From: Streptomyces amritsarensis
GTDB lineage: Bacteria > Actinomycetota > Actinomycetes > Streptomycetales > Streptomycetaceae
Assembly (NCBI RefSeq): GCF_001953875.1
Contig: NZ_MQUR01000036.1
Span: 1-64,000 of the forward strand
DNA: 64,000 nucleotides
Reading direction: 5' to 3'
Shown: in pieces, positions 55,626-64,000 of the stretch
How the letters are laid out: every line of letters starts with the position of its first letter
How positions within the stretch are numbered: position 1 is the stretch's first letter
Notes under the pieces: model-generated
Told to the model about the DNA's origin: nothing
The model's database searches: none
The model's input: only the letters and a program-made list of their open reading frames with translations
Translations under genes and position numbers: made by a program

Positions 55626-56534
55626 TCAGCGCCTTCGCCCGCCCGGGGCGCCGGCAGTCGTCGCCGCGAAGGCCGATGTCGCCAGCGCCTGCCATTCACT
55701 GGGGCTCATGCCGTAGGCCCCACGGAACGTGCGGCTGAAGTGCGAGGGGCTGCTGAAGCCCCAGCGGTGTGCCACCGCGGCCATGGTGATTCTCCGGTCG
55801 GAGCGGCCCAGCTCGATCCGGCAGAACTCGAGCCTGCGCCGCCGCACCCATTGGCTCACCGTGCTGCCGTCGTTCTGGAAGAGCTTCTGCAGGTATCGGA
55901 CGGAGATGTGGTGGGCGCGTGCGATCGACTCCGGCGAGAGGTCGGGGTCCATCAGATGTTCTTCGATGTAGCCGTGGATACGGGACAGCATCTCGTTGCC
56001 GGCCCCCGACGCGTCGTCGGCCTCGCCCGTCGTGTCCGCATCGAGGAGTTCCATGACCAGGACGGAGAGGAGGTGTACGGCCGTCCGGGCACGCCGGTCC
56101 CCGATCGTGGACCGGCGGAACTCCTCCTCGTCGGCGAGCGCGGTCAGGAACTCGGACGCCAGCGCCCCGATCCCCTCCCCGCCGCGTACGGGTACGCCGA
56201 GCACCCTGTTCAGTTCCGGCTCGGTGACGCCCAGATAGCACCGGGGCACCCGGAAGAAGATCATCTGGCAGCCTTCTCCGAACTGCAGCAGATGCCGACG
56301 GGCCGGGTCGCAGAAGACCAGGTCGCTCGGCTCCAACGAGGTCTCGGCGCGCTCGTGGACGACGGTGACGGGCCCCCTGACATGGACGCCGAGGTAGACG
56401 TGGGTCCGGTCGTTCGTCTGCGGCATCTCGGAAAGCATCTGGACCAGCCACCCCGAGCGGGAGGAGGGCGAGGTCGGATCGGGCGCTTGCCGGGGCACCC
56501 GTTCGTGCGCACGTGACATCAGTGTGACGGTCAT
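55626..56534 (-). CDS. AraC-family regulator
   Basis: The 302-residue regulator has an N-terminal cupin-like AraC-binding domain (YLGVHVRGPVTVVHERAETS, then DLVFCDPARRHLLQFG) and a C-terminal double HTH (LSPESIARAHHISVRYLQKL; ITMAAVAHRWGFSSPSHFSR). The start at 56534 follows AGGAGA; the long upstream ATG at 56759 reads into the neighbour. It lies between two alpha/beta hydrolase genes on the same strand (43 bases after one, 170 before the other) and probably controls one or both. Confidence 0.9.
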   Translation of the reverse strand: MTVTLMSRAHERVPRQAPDPTSPSSRSGWLVQMLSEMPQTNDRTHVYLGVHVRGPVTVVHERAETSLEPSDLVFCDPARRHLLQFGEGCQMIFFRVPRCYLGVTEPELNRVLGVPVRGGEGIGALASEFLTALADEEEFRRSTIGDRRARTAVHLLSVLVMELLDADTTGEADDASGAGNEMLSRIHGYIEEHLMDPDLSPESIARAHHISVRYLQKLFQNDGSTVSQWVRRRRLEFCRIELGRSDRRITMAAVAHRWGFSSPSHFSRTFRGAYGMSPSEWQALATSAFAATTAGAPGGRRR

Positions 56535-56577
56535 GGGGATTCTCCTAGCCGTAGGTGCGTGCGGGCGGAGGGCGGAT

Positions 56578-57429
56578 TCACGCCCCGTTCGCCGGCTCCT
56601 CGGCCAGGAACTTCTCCACCACGGCATTGAAGGCCGGCGGGTTCTCCAGGAAGGGGAAGTGCGAGCTCGCCACGTCGGAGGCGAAGACGTGCAGGCGTGC
56701 GCCGGGAATCCGCTCGGCGACGAAGCGCTGCGAATCGGGGTGCACGTGGCTTCCCTCACAGCCGATCACCAGGGTCGGCACATCGATCCGGGGAAGCACG
56801 TCGCGCCAGTCCTGCGCGCAGTGGTCGAACAGCAGCGGTACGGCCGCATAGGCGGGTGTCGACCGGATCTCTTCGCCGACGAAGGCCAACACCTCGGGGT
56901 CGGGCTCGCCGGAGAGCATGCCGCGCACGAAGTCGGCGCGGACCGTGTCGCCCTCCGGCCCCGCGAGGGCCGCACCCAGGTACAACAGCCCCGACACATC
57001 GAAGATGGCGCCGGAGTCCCGCTGTTCGCGCTCGGTCATCCAGGGCACGGCGGCGACCGCCGCGGGCTGGTCGACGGCGACGAAGCGCCGGATCCGTCCG
57101 GTTCCGTACTGGTCGATGAAGCTCCACCACACCGAGACGCCCATGGACCAGCCCAGTGCGTCGAAACGGTTCAGTCCGAGATGGTCGACGAGTTCGAGCA
57201 CGTCGCGGGAGAGCCGGGCGATGCGGTAGCCGTGACGCGGTTTTCCGGACCTGCCGTGGCCGCGGAGGTCGACGGTGACGATACGGCGACCGGGCGCCAA
57301 CCCCTCGATCTGATGGCGGAACATCGCCTGCGTCTGCCCCCAGCCGTGCAGCATCACCAGGGGGACGCCCTCGCCGCCGGTGTCCTGGTACGCGAGCCGT
57401 GCGCCGTCCGCCGTGATCAGTTCCTTCAT
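56578..57429 (-). CDS. Alpha/beta hydrolase
   Basis: The 283-residue enzyme has an intact triad pattern: oxyanion VMLHGWGQTQAMF, DLRGHGRSGKPRHGY, nucleophile elbow GWSMGVSVWW (Ser), an acidic region after VPTLVIGCEGSHVHP and His in SSHFPFLENP. This is the haloperoxidase/esterase class; the substrate is unknown. It is 43 bases upstream of the araC-type gene and likely in one transcript with it. Confidence 0.87.
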   Translation of the reverse strand: MKELITADGARLAYQDTGGEGVPLVMLHGWGQTQAMFRHQIEGLAPGRRIVTVDLRGHGRSGKPRHGYRIARLSRDVLELVDHLGLNRFDALGWSMGVSVWWSFIDQYGTGRIRRFVAVDQPAAVAAVPWMTEREQRDSGAIFDVSGLLYLGAALAGPEGDTVRADFVRGMLSGEPDPEVLAFVGEEIRSTPAYAAVPLLFDHCAQDWRDVLPRIDVPTLVIGCEGSHVHPDSQRFVAERIPGARLHVFASDVASSHFPFLENPPAFNAVVEKFLAEEPANGA

Positions 57430-57566
57430 GACCTCTCCCCTGGTCAGCGGCGGTACGCCGGTCCCGCCGTCCCGAACATCATCGATGGGGGCCCGCCGCC
57501 CGCACCACCGCGAGCTGTAGGAATCGGGCCGTGGATCCTCCTCGCTTTGTCGAAGCGCGGCGGAGG

Positions 57567-58814
57567 TCAGGTGGCTCCGCCGGCACTCGGGGCGAGGAGT
57601 TCTTCCGTTCTGAGGCCGAGGTGGAGCGTGAGCCGGTGGGCGCCGTCGTCGAGGTCGAGTCCGGTGATCTCCTGGATCTGGCGCAGGCGGTAGTAGAGCG
57701 ACGTGCGGTGGATTCCCAGCGCGTCCGCGGTCCTGGGAATGGATCCCGCGTGTTCGAGGAAGCAGCGCAGAGTCTCCCGAAGGCGGTCGCCGCCGTGCGC
57801 CTCGGTCAGGGTGCGGAGCGGCTTGGGGACCAGGGAGGTGTTCAGGGCGTGCTCGGGGAGCTGGAGCAGCACGGCGAGTTCCCCGAGGAGTTCCCAGTCA
57901 CCGGCGCTCTTGAGGGCGGGCAGTCGGCGTGCCGCGCGCGCCGCCACGAGCGCCTGCTCGTACGACGTCCACGCGTCGTCCAGGCCGGGGTGCCGGCCAC
58001 CGACGCCGATCACGGGGTCCGCCGACGGGCCGAGGAAGGTGTGGAGTTCTTCCAGGATGCGAGCGGACTGTGCGGTGACCTCGTCCTGACCGGGCGGGCG
58101 GTCGCGCAACTGCAGCAGTGTCGCGCGCTCCCTGCCGATCGCGATGAGGCCCTGGGCCGAGCGCGTCTGCCGGAATCCCTCGAGCGCCCCCCACAGGGCC
58201 GCCTCGGACTGTCGCACGGGCTCGGTCGCGCAGCTCAGCTGCACCACGGTGACCAGGACGTGTTCAGCCAGTCCGAGCAGCCCGAGTTCCCTGCCCCGCC
58301 GGCGTGCGGTGGTACGGGCGGCGAGGTCGGCGCCGACGAGTTCGAGGACGAGCTCCCGTTCGTCGGCCTTCCGGGTGTCGGTGGCGATGTGCTCTCCGTA
58401 CATCTGGGCGGCCATGGCGTCCGCGGCCCGGGCGATGGCACGCGTCTCGTGTTCTGCGAGCGTCTTCTCGGGCACGACCACCAGGAGCAGTCCGAGGAGA
58501 TGCCCGCGTGCGCGCAGGGGCACGACGTAACGGGGCAGCAGTCCCAGATCATCACGGCCGTCGATGAATCCGGCTCTGGACCACTGCGTCACGCCCTGGG
58601 CGAGGACGTAGCGGATGGTCGCGTTGTCTGCGCGGCCCTGCAGCAGGGTGCCGATCCGCACCGGGTCCTCGTCACCGAAGTGGCGGCTCGTGCAGACCAT
58701 ACGGACCAGCGGGTCGTCGACGGCGACGGACCGGCCGAGCCGCTCCGCGAGCTCGTCGACGAGTGCCTGAAGCTCGGGGCTGCCGGGGCGGGCTCGCTGG
58801 AGCCTTACGGTCAT
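57567..58814 (-). CDS. PucR-family regulator
   Basis: The 415-residue protein has a PucR-like N-terminal sensor (LQALVDELAERLGRSVAVDD, GVTQWSRAGFIDGRDDLGLL) and a C-terminal HTH_30 (SIPRTADALGIHRTSLYYRL, RQIQEITGLDLDDG). The middle GGDEF-like CdaR region is present (VIGVGGRHPGLDDAWTSYEQ). Such proteins are effector-responsive transcription factors. It follows the LAL gene by 136 bases on the same strand and is separated from the hydrolase by 137 bases. Confidence 0.88.
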   Translation of the reverse strand: MTVRLQRARPGSPELQALVDELAERLGRSVAVDDPLVRMVCTSRHFGDEDPVRIGTLLQGRADNATIRYVLAQGVTQWSRAGFIDGRDDLGLLPRYVVPLRARGHLLGLLLVVVPEKTLAEHETRAIARAADAMAAQMYGEHIATDTRKADERELVLELVGADLAARTTARRRGRELGLLGLAEHVLVTVVQLSCATEPVRQSEAALWGALEGFRQTRSAQGLIAIGRERATLLQLRDRPPGQDEVTAQSARILEELHTFLGPSADPVIGVGGRHPGLDDAWTSYEQALVAARAARRLPALKSAGDWELLGELAVLLQLPEHALNTSLVPKPLRTLTEAHGGDRLRETLRCFLEHAGSIPRTADALGIHRTSLYYRLRQIQEITGLDLDDGAHRLTLHLGLRTEELLAPSAGGAT

Positions 58815-58950
58815 GCGGTGTTCCTCTCTCGATCAACTGTCCCCGCGGACTTCTCCGTTCGGCGGTTCTTGATCAGTCTGAGGAAACGGCGACGTCGGCA
58901 CATCGCATGAATCGTCCATTGCCATGGCGCTTGCATGGGAGACGAAGCGA

Positions 58951-61785
58951 CTACTCTCCGCTGTCACGCTGCTTCACCAGCCGGGGCAGCTCCGCGCGCG
59001 AGGTGACGTCCAGCTTGGTGAAGGCCCGGCGCAGGTGCGAACTCACCGTGTGCGGCGAGAGGGAGAGGATCTCGGCCACCTGTTGATTGGTCAGCCCTCG
59101 GGCCACGAGCCGTACGACCCGTGTCTCCGCCGGCGTCAACTCGGGCCATTCACCGTCGAGTCGGGCCGGGAAGGGCCGGCGGCGGACACCGCTGGCCCGA
59201 AGGCGCCGGCGCACCCGTGCGACGTCGCGTTCGGCGCCCGCCCTCGCATAGAGCGAGAGGGCCTTCTCGAAGTACAGCACCGCTTCGGGCTCGCGGGTGG
59301 CCGCCAGCTTGCGTCCGGCGTCCTCCAGCGCCGACGCCCGGGCCAGCACCCGGGGGCAGTCCTCGTACAGCCGGACGGCGTGTGCCAGCCGGTCGAGGTC
59401 GTTGTCGAGGAGTCCCCGGGCGTGCGCGGCAGTGGCGGCGAGGAACGTGAGGTCGGGATTGAGCGCGGCTCGCCGCTCGGCCTGGGCGACCGCCTGCGCG
59501 GCCCGTTCGTGGGCGCCGGCGCGCAGTGCCATGCGGACGAGCACCGGGGCGTCGGCGGGGTCGATCAGGCCGGCGTAGGCGGGCCGGTCCGCGGCGGGGG
59601 ACGTCATCACCCCGTCGAGTTCGTCCATGGCCCGGTCGGGCCGCCCTTCGAGGTCGGCCATCAGCGCCAGCATCCAGGAGCCGAAGTGCCGGACGACGGG
59701 GGCGTCGTCGCCGCGCATGCGCCTCGCCTCCGCAGCGTACGCCTGTGCGGTCTGCCGGTCGCCGGTGTGGTGGGCGACGCGCATCATCACGTACCGGAGC
59801 GTGACGTCGGCGAGGTTGCCCGGGCCGGGATCGTCGGCCGTGGGGGAAGCGGCTTCGGCGTCGGCCCGGGCATCCGTCAGCCGTCCGATCTCCAGAAGGA
59901 TGCGGGAGCGGGTCATCAGCCACATACGGGTGGCGGCGGTCCGGCCCTGCTCACTGGTGATCCGGATGCCGTCCTCGGCGACGGCGAGCGCCTCCGCCGT
60001 ACGCCCGGTGGTGTTCGACAGGAGAGCGTGCCACAGGGCCTCCGGTACCCACAGCGAGGTGCTGACGCCCAGGGCGTCGGCCAGCGCGGCGGACCGCTCG
60101 GCCTGCCGGAACGCCTCGGTCAGGTCCATGCGGTGGAAACTCACGGCCGAGCGGACCGTCGTCAAGGTGGCCTCAGCGGCACGGTCACCTGCTGTCGCAG
60201 CGGTCTCCCACGCCTCCGCGGCGACCTGTTCGGCCGCCGCGTGCTCGCCCGACATCGACAGGCCGACGGCGAGCATGGCGAGCAGTCGTCCCCGCGCGGT
60301 CACCGAGATCCCGGGCAGGCCCGCGCCGGCGCGGGCCTGACTGACCGCCTCGGAGAAGTCGAAGGATACGGCGAGGCGTGCCAGGGCGAGGCGGACGAGC
60401 GCCTCGTCCTCGGGTTCGAGACCGCCGGCCGCCAGGGCGGAGGCGCCCAGCTCACGCGCCTGGACGGCCCGGCCCGTCTGCCAGAGCAGCGGGATCGTCT
60501 CGGCGATGATCCGCGGCCGCTCCGGAGCGTCCGCGGCCGTGAGTTCCAGGGCCTTGAGGCTGCGCTCCGCAGCGGGTCGGGGTGCGGTGGCCGCGAGTTC
60601 CGCCGCTTCGGTGCGCAGCCGGTCGGCCTCGGCGGCGTCCGTCGGTGCCGGCCTCTCGGCCTCCGCGGCATCAGCCGGTGCTCTCCCCGGCGGCAGCCCG
60701 GCGGCCTGTCGGCGCAGGGCGTGGCGCAGGGGCAGGGGGAGGCCGGCGTCCACCGCCTCGCGGATCAGGTCGTGGCGGAAGGCGAGGCGATCGCCGCTCT
60801 CGGCGAGCAGATCGGCGTCGAGGGATTCCCGTACGGCGGTGATGAGCGCCGCCGAGGACCTGCCGAGCAGTTCGGCGAGCAGCGCGACGGTGACGGTGCC
60901 GCCCACGGCGGCCGCCGTCTGCACCAGCTCCCGCGCCTCCTCGGAGAGCTGGTCGAGGCGGCGCGCGACGGAGGGGAGCTGCCGGGGGGCGGGTGGTCCG
61001 GCCGGCAGCCTGGCCATGCCGTTCTCGATCGTCACCGCCTCCTCGCGCAGCGAGCCGAGCAGCTCGACCAACAGCTGGGGAACCCCCTCGGCGCGGCGGG
61101 CGAGGCGGAGGACGTCCGGGTCGGGAGGGGCGCCGAGGACGTCCTCGGTGATCCGGGCGATCGCACGGTCCTCCAGCGCTTCGATGACCAGCTCGTGTGC
61201 GCCCGCCTGACGGATCCGGTCCAGGGTCGTGCGTACTCCCGACGGCACGCTGCCGGCGCGCACGGCGACCAGCCACAGGATCGGGTGCGACGAGAGTCCC
61301 GCCGCGAGGGTGTGGAAGGTGAGGAGGGTCAGGTCGTCGCACCACTGGAGGTCGTCGAGGACGACGAGCAGCGGTCCGTTCCGGGCCGCCTCCCGCAGCC
61401 GGTCCCCCAGTTCCTGAAGCAGCCAGAAACGCTGGCCTGGCGTCGTCGCGAGGTCCCGGAGCCGTTGGGCGCCCGACAGCGGTTCCTCGCCGGCGAGTAC
61501 GCCTTCCAGGAGCGGCCCGAGCGGGACGAACTGGTCGTCGGGGTCCGCCGCCCCCTCGAACACCCGTGTCCCGCCCCGCCTCGCGGCCGCCGCGGCCTCG
61601 GCGAGGATCCTGGACCTGCCGATGCCGGCGGGGCCCTCCACGCGGACGATCCCGCCTCGGCCCCGGCCGAGCGCTTCGAGCCGCTCCTCGATGAACGCCA
61701 TTTCGGCGTCCCTGCCTCGGAGGGGTGTCCGTACACCGTCGAGCTCCTCGGGCGCGGTGCTTGTCGTCACTCGGTTCACGCTCAT
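58951..61785 (-). CDS. LAL-type large LuxR regulator
   Basis: The 944-residue protein has an N-terminal AAA-type ATPase (Walker A-like GPAGIGRS at 51-58; Walker B LLVVLDDLQWCD), a long helical TPR-like middle and a C-terminal LuxR HTH (LTPAETRVVRLVARGLTNQQ, VAEILSLSPHTVSSHLRRAF). LAL regulators respond to nucleotide state and often control secondary metabolism. The P-loop lysine is Arg57. No biosynthetic cluster is seen within the window. It is 105 bases after the FMN reductase, with a terminator between. Confidence 0.92.
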   Translation of the reverse strand: MSVNRVTTSTAPEELDGVRTPLRGRDAEMAFIEERLEALGRGRGGIVRVEGPAGIGRSRILAEAAAAARRGGTRVFEGAADPDDQFVPLGPLLEGVLAGEEPLSGAQRLRDLATTPGQRFWLLQELGDRLREAARNGPLLVVLDDLQWCDDLTLLTFHTLAAGLSSHPILWLVAVRAGSVPSGVRTTLDRIRQAGAHELVIEALEDRAIARITEDVLGAPPDPDVLRLARRAEGVPQLLVELLGSLREEAVTIENGMARLPAGPPAPRQLPSVARRLDQLSEEARELVQTAAAVGGTVTVALLAELLGRSSAALITAVRESLDADLLAESGDRLAFRHDLIREAVDAGLPLPLRHALRRQAAGLPPGRAPADAAEAERPAPTDAAEADRLRTEAAELAATAPRPAAERSLKALELTAADAPERPRIIAETIPLLWQTGRAVQARELGASALAAGGLEPEDEALVRLALARLAVSFDFSEAVSQARAGAGLPGISVTARGRLLAMLAVGLSMSGEHAAAEQVAAEAWETAATAGDRAAEATLTTVRSAVSFHRMDLTEAFRQAERSAALADALGVSTSLWVPEALWHALLSNTTGRTAEALAVAEDGIRITSEQGRTAATRMWLMTRSRILLEIGRLTDARADAEAASPTADDPGPGNLADVTLRYVMMRVAHHTGDRQTAQAYAAEARRMRGDDAPVVRHFGSWMLALMADLEGRPDRAMDELDGVMTSPAADRPAYAGLIDPADAPVLVRMALRAGAHERAAQAVAQAERRAALNPDLTFLAATAAHARGLLDNDLDRLAHAVRLYEDCPRVLARASALEDAGRKLAATREPEAVLYFEKALSLYARAGAERDVARVRRRLRASGVRRRPFPARLDGEWPELTPAETRVVRLVARGLTNQQVAEILSLSPHTVSSHLRRAFTKLDVTSRAELPRLVKQRDSGE

Positions 61786-61860
61786 TCCGCCGGCCTGGGC
61801 CGCACGGGACGGCCCCGGTTCTCGTGCGGTACGGCGGAACAGTATGAACTATGTGAACCG

Positions 61861-61883
61861 GCCCGCCCTCGGCCGGGGCGGGC
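61861..61883 (-). terminator. Hairpin after FMN reductase gene
   Basis: 8-bp arms GCCCGCCC (61861-61868) and GGGCGGGC (61876-61883), loop of 7, lying 7 bases past the minus-strand stop. Separates the flavin operon from the LAL gene. Confidence 0.7.
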
Positions 61884-61890
61884 GCCCTTC

Positions 61891-62505
61891 TCAGTCGAAG
61901 CGCAGGTCGGCGAGTTGCCGTTCGAGGACGGTGACGTCGTCCTCGGGCTGTTCCCCGACCGGGCGCGCCGCCATGAGCGTGGCGAGCTCGGCGCCCGCGC
62001 GGCGGACCCGGCCGGGCAGGCCGTCGGTGTACTCGTCTCCGCCGGAGCCCCAGTCCTCGGAGGCCGCGAACACGGCGGTGGGGACGACGACGGCGCGGAG
62101 ATGGGCGAAGAGCGGGCGGACGGCGTGCTCCAGGACCAGGGAGTGGCGGGCGGTTCCGCCCGTCGCCGCGGTCAGGACCGGCTTCCCGGTGAGGGCGTCC
62201 GGGTCGATCACGTCGAAGAAGGACTTGAAGAGGCCGCTGTAGGAGGCCGCGAACACGGGGGTCACGACGATCAGGCCGTCGGCCGCCGTCACCGCGTCGA
62301 TCGCGGCACTCAGGCGCGGGGGCGGAAAACCGGTCACGAGGTGGTGGGCGATGTCGCCGGCCAGTTCGCGCAGCTCCACGAGCTCCGTCGACGCCTCGTG
62401 CCCCCGGGCGGCGAGTTCGTCGCGGGCGGATTCGGTCAGCCGGTCCGCGAGCAGGCGGGTGGAGGAGGGGGTGCTCAGCCCCGCGGAGACCACGGTCAGC
62501 CTCAT
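61891..62505 (-). CDS. NADPH-dependent FMN reductase (CE1759 type)
   Basis: The 204-residue flavodoxin-like enzyme begins MRLTVVSAGLSTPSSTRLLA with the FMN-binding P-loop (AGLSTPSSTR) and has DGLIVVTPVFAASYSGLFKS in the second flavin-binding loop. It makes reduced FMN for the paired monooxygenase. It overlaps the monooxygenase gene stop by 4 bases, so both are made together; the pair CE1758/CE1759 is a known association. Confidence 0.9.
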   Translation of the reverse strand: MRLTVVSAGLSTPSSTRLLADRLTESARDELAARGHEASTELVELRELAGDIAHHLVTGFPPPRLSAAIDAVTAADGLIVVTPVFAASYSGLFKSFFDVIDPDALTGKPVLTAATGGTARHSLVLEHAVRPLFAHLRAVVVPTAVFAASEDWGSGGDEYTDGLPGRVRRAGAELATLMAARPVGEQPEDDVTVLERQLADLRFD

Positions 62506-63587
62506 GCGGCGGACACCTCCCCGAGGGGACGGAGCGACGCGTGCGCGGGGGCCTGCGGCACGTCGGCCGGTCGTCCCTTGGCGAATTCCCTCCGCAGGAC
62601 GGGCACGACCTCCTCACCGAGGAGGTCGAGCTGTTCGAGGACGGTCTTCAGGGGCAGGCCCGCGTGGTCCATGAGGAACAGCTGGCGCTGGTAGTCGCCG
62701 ACGGTCTCCCGGAACGACAGGGTCCGCTCGATGACCTGCTGGGGCGAGCCCACGGTCAGCGGGGTCTGCTCGGTGAAGTCCTCCAGCGACGGGCCGTGGC
62801 CGTACACCGGCGCGTTGTCGAAGTAGGGACGGAACTCCCTCAGGGCGTCCTGGGAGTTCTTCCGCATGAAGACCTGTCCGCCCAGGCCGACGATCGCCTG
62901 TTCGGGGGTGCCGTGGCCGTGGTGCGCGAACCGGCGCCGGTAGAGCTGCACCATGCGCCTGGTGTGGTCGGCGGGCCAGAAGATGTTGTTGTGGAAGAAG
63001 CCGTCGCCGTAGAAGGCGGCCTGCTCCGCGATCTCGGGGGACCTGATGGAGCCGTGCCAGACGAAGGGCGGAACGCCGTCCAGGGGCCGCGGCGTCGAGG
63101 TGAAGGCCTGGAGCGGCGTACGGAACGTGCCCTCCCAGTCCACGACGTCCTCGCGCCACAACCGGCGCAGCAGCGCGTAGTTCTCCTTGGCGAGGTTGAT
63201 GCCCTGGCGGATGTCCTGTCCGAACCACGGGTATACGGGTCCGGTGTTGCCGCGGCCCAGCATGAGGTCGACCCGGCCGTCGGCCAGGTGCTGGAGCATC
63301 GCGTAGTCCTCGGCGATCTTCACCGGGTCGTTGGTGGTGATCAGCGTCGTGGACGTGGAGAGGATCAGTCTCTCGGTGCGGGCGGCGATGTAGCCGAGCA
63401 GGGTGGTCGGCGACGACGGCACGAACGGAGGGTTGTGGTGCTCGCCCGTCGCGAAGACGTCGAGCCCGACCTCCTCGGCCTTGAGCGCGATCGCGACCAT
63501 CGCCTTGATGCGCTCGCGTTCGGTCGGTGTGCGACCGGTGGTGGGGTCGGGGGTCACGTCCCCGACGGTGAAGATGCCGAACTGCAT
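62502..63587 (-). CDS. LLM-class FMN-dependent monooxygenase (CE1758 type)
   Basis: The 361-residue bacterial-luciferase-like TIM-barrel enzyme begins MQFGIFTVGDVTPDPTTG and contains EVGLDVFATGEHHNPPF and HLADGRVDLMLGRGNTGPVY, typical of the CE1758 family. It uses FMNH2 from the adjacent reductase and O2 to oxidise an unknown substrate. It is second of a three-gene run with an alpha/beta hydrolase upstream. Confidence 0.9.
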   Translation of the reverse strand: MQFGIFTVGDVTPDPTTGRTPTERERIKAMVAIALKAEEVGLDVFATGEHHNPPFVPSSPTTLLGYIAARTERLILSTSTTLITTNDPVKIAEDYAMLQHLADGRVDLMLGRGNTGPVYPWFGQDIRQGINLAKENYALLRRLWREDVVDWEGTFRTPLQAFTSTPRPLDGVPPFVWHGSIRSPEIAEQAAFYGDGFFHNNIFWPADHTRRMVQLYRRRFAHHGHGTPEQAIVGLGGQVFMRKNSQDALREFRPYFDNAPVYGHGPSLEDFTEQTPLTVGSPQQVIERTLSFRETVGDYQRQLFLMDHAGLPLKTVLEQLDLLGEEVVPVLRREFAKGRPADVPQAPAHASLRPLGEVSAA

Positions 63588-63652
63588 GGGGTGTCTGCTC
63601 TCCTGAGCTCGTCCGGTTCCCGCGCCGGGGAACCGGGGGGCGGCCGGGGTGT

Positions 63653-63680
63653 CGCCGGGAGCCGCGGCGTCACCCCGGCG
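63653..63680 (-). terminator. Hairpin after the partial hydrolase gene
   Basis: 7-bp arms CGCCGGG (63653-63659) and CCCGGCG (63674-63680), 16 bases past the minus-strand stop. Confidence 0.5.
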
Positions 63681-63696
63681 GGTCAGCGGTGGGGCG

Positions 63697-64000
63697 TCAC
63701 TTCGCCAGGAAGGCGAGGAGCGCGGTGTTGACCTCCTCGGCGTGGGTCCACAGCAGACCGTGTGGGGCGCCCTCGATCTCGACGTAGTCGGCCGACGGCA
63801 GCGCCTTGTGGAAGGGGCGCGCGGTGCCCTCGGCCGGAAGGATGCGGTCGGCGGTGCCGTGCAGGATCAGAGCCGGCACGTCGACGGCGGGGATGTCGGC
63901 GCGGAAGTCGGTGTACCAGGTGGTCGGGGCGGCGGAGGCGGCGAAGGAGCCGCCACTGGCCGCGGTGTTCCAGCTGTTGCGGACGGCTTCCTCGCTGATG
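63697..64000 (-). CDS. Non-haem chloroperoxidase-like alpha/beta hydrolase (C-terminal part, cut by window edge)
   Basis: The visible 100 residues are the C-terminal third of an alpha/beta hydrolase. They read ISEEAVRNSWNTAASGGSFA, later ALILHGTADRILPAEGTARP with the triad Asp, and IEGAPHGLLWTHAEEVNTAL with the triad His. This end matches non-haem haloperoxidases/arylesterases. The N-terminus with the nucleophile lies beyond 64000. It is just upstream of the LLM monooxygenase on the same strand and may belong to the same unit, although a hairpin lies between. Confidence 0.85.
   Translation of the reverse strand, partial: ISEEAVRNSWNTAASGGSFAASAAPTTWYTDFRADIPAVDVPALILHGTADRILPAEGTARPFHKALPSADYVEIEGAPHGLLWTHAEEVNTALLAFLAK

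Noticed and set aside
58924..62694. 1256-codon plus-strand frame opposite the LAL and FMN reductase genes
   Set aside because: Antisense shadow; the minus-strand proteins have clear motifs and stops/starts with terminators.
58951..64000. Secondary metabolite gene cluster around the LAL regulator and flavin monooxygenase
   Set aside because: No PKS, NRPS, terpene or RiPP core gene is visible; the flavin pair and hydrolase alone do not make a case.

Overview
The window is high-GC DNA with an extreme third-position G/C bias, short intergenic gaps, many GTG starts and many ATGA/GTGA overlaps. Gene content (TerD proteins, PaaX, LAL and PucR regulators, secreted GH10/GH74 enzymes, a DUF6243 protein) is that of a Streptomyces or close relative. 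It looks chromosomal. I see no rRNA, tRNA, transposase, phage genes or CRISPR array. About 56 protein genes and three gene remnants can be supported.

Layout. 1-3.5 kb: a minus-strand set of a HicB-like protein, a DUF4097 protein and a DrrA/DrrB-type exporter. 3.5-6.6 kb: a heptanucleotide repeat, a 32-bp palindrome, a dimethylargininase-like enzyme, a hypothetical protein, then a decayed locus in which the front of a Wadjet type II JetA (DUF2397/TIGR02677) carries a frameshift and is joined to the tail of a flotillin. 6.7-9.1 kb: two coupled CNNM/CorC-like membrane proteins. 9.4-14.8 kb: a stress module with a BlaI-type repressor, its M56 metalloprotease, two TerD proteins, a small HhH-like protein, a Spo0M and a tandem universal stress protein. 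Three near-identical TCTACA-N4-TGTAGA sites tie most of it together. 15-26.4 kb: ordinary accessory genes (GNATs, DUF418, hydrolase, PaaX, LysR/quinone reductase, DoxX, GntR/DUF1648, a double AsnC regulator, an IMPase-like protein).

26.5-39 kb is a plant polysaccharide locus. It holds a secreted GH74 xyloglucanase, a three-module GH10-CBM13-GH62 enzyme, an ECF sigma factor fused to a zinc-finger motif, membrane segments and an external AbfB (CBM42) arabinose-binding domain, and a LacI-controlled sugar ABC importer divergent from a PfkB kinase, with two LacI-like operators between them. A plausible reading is that the sigma factor senses arabinoxylan outside the cell, the enzymes cut it, and the importer and kinase take up a released sugar.

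39.4-52.4 kb: a DUF6243 protein, a FUSC transporter, a membrane hypothetical, and a long minus-strand protein-quality and redox operon: dnaK-grpE-dnaJ(no zinc domain)-cbpM-clpB-trxC-UBP zinc finger-FAD reductase with a cNMP-binding domain. This is a second, non-HspR-type dnaK cluster. 52.4-64 kb: a stress-protein fragment, two PucR regulators, three alpha/beta hydrolases (one lacking its nucleophile serine, one cut by the window edge), an AraC regulator, a large LAL regulator and a coupled FMN reductase/flavin monooxygenase pair.
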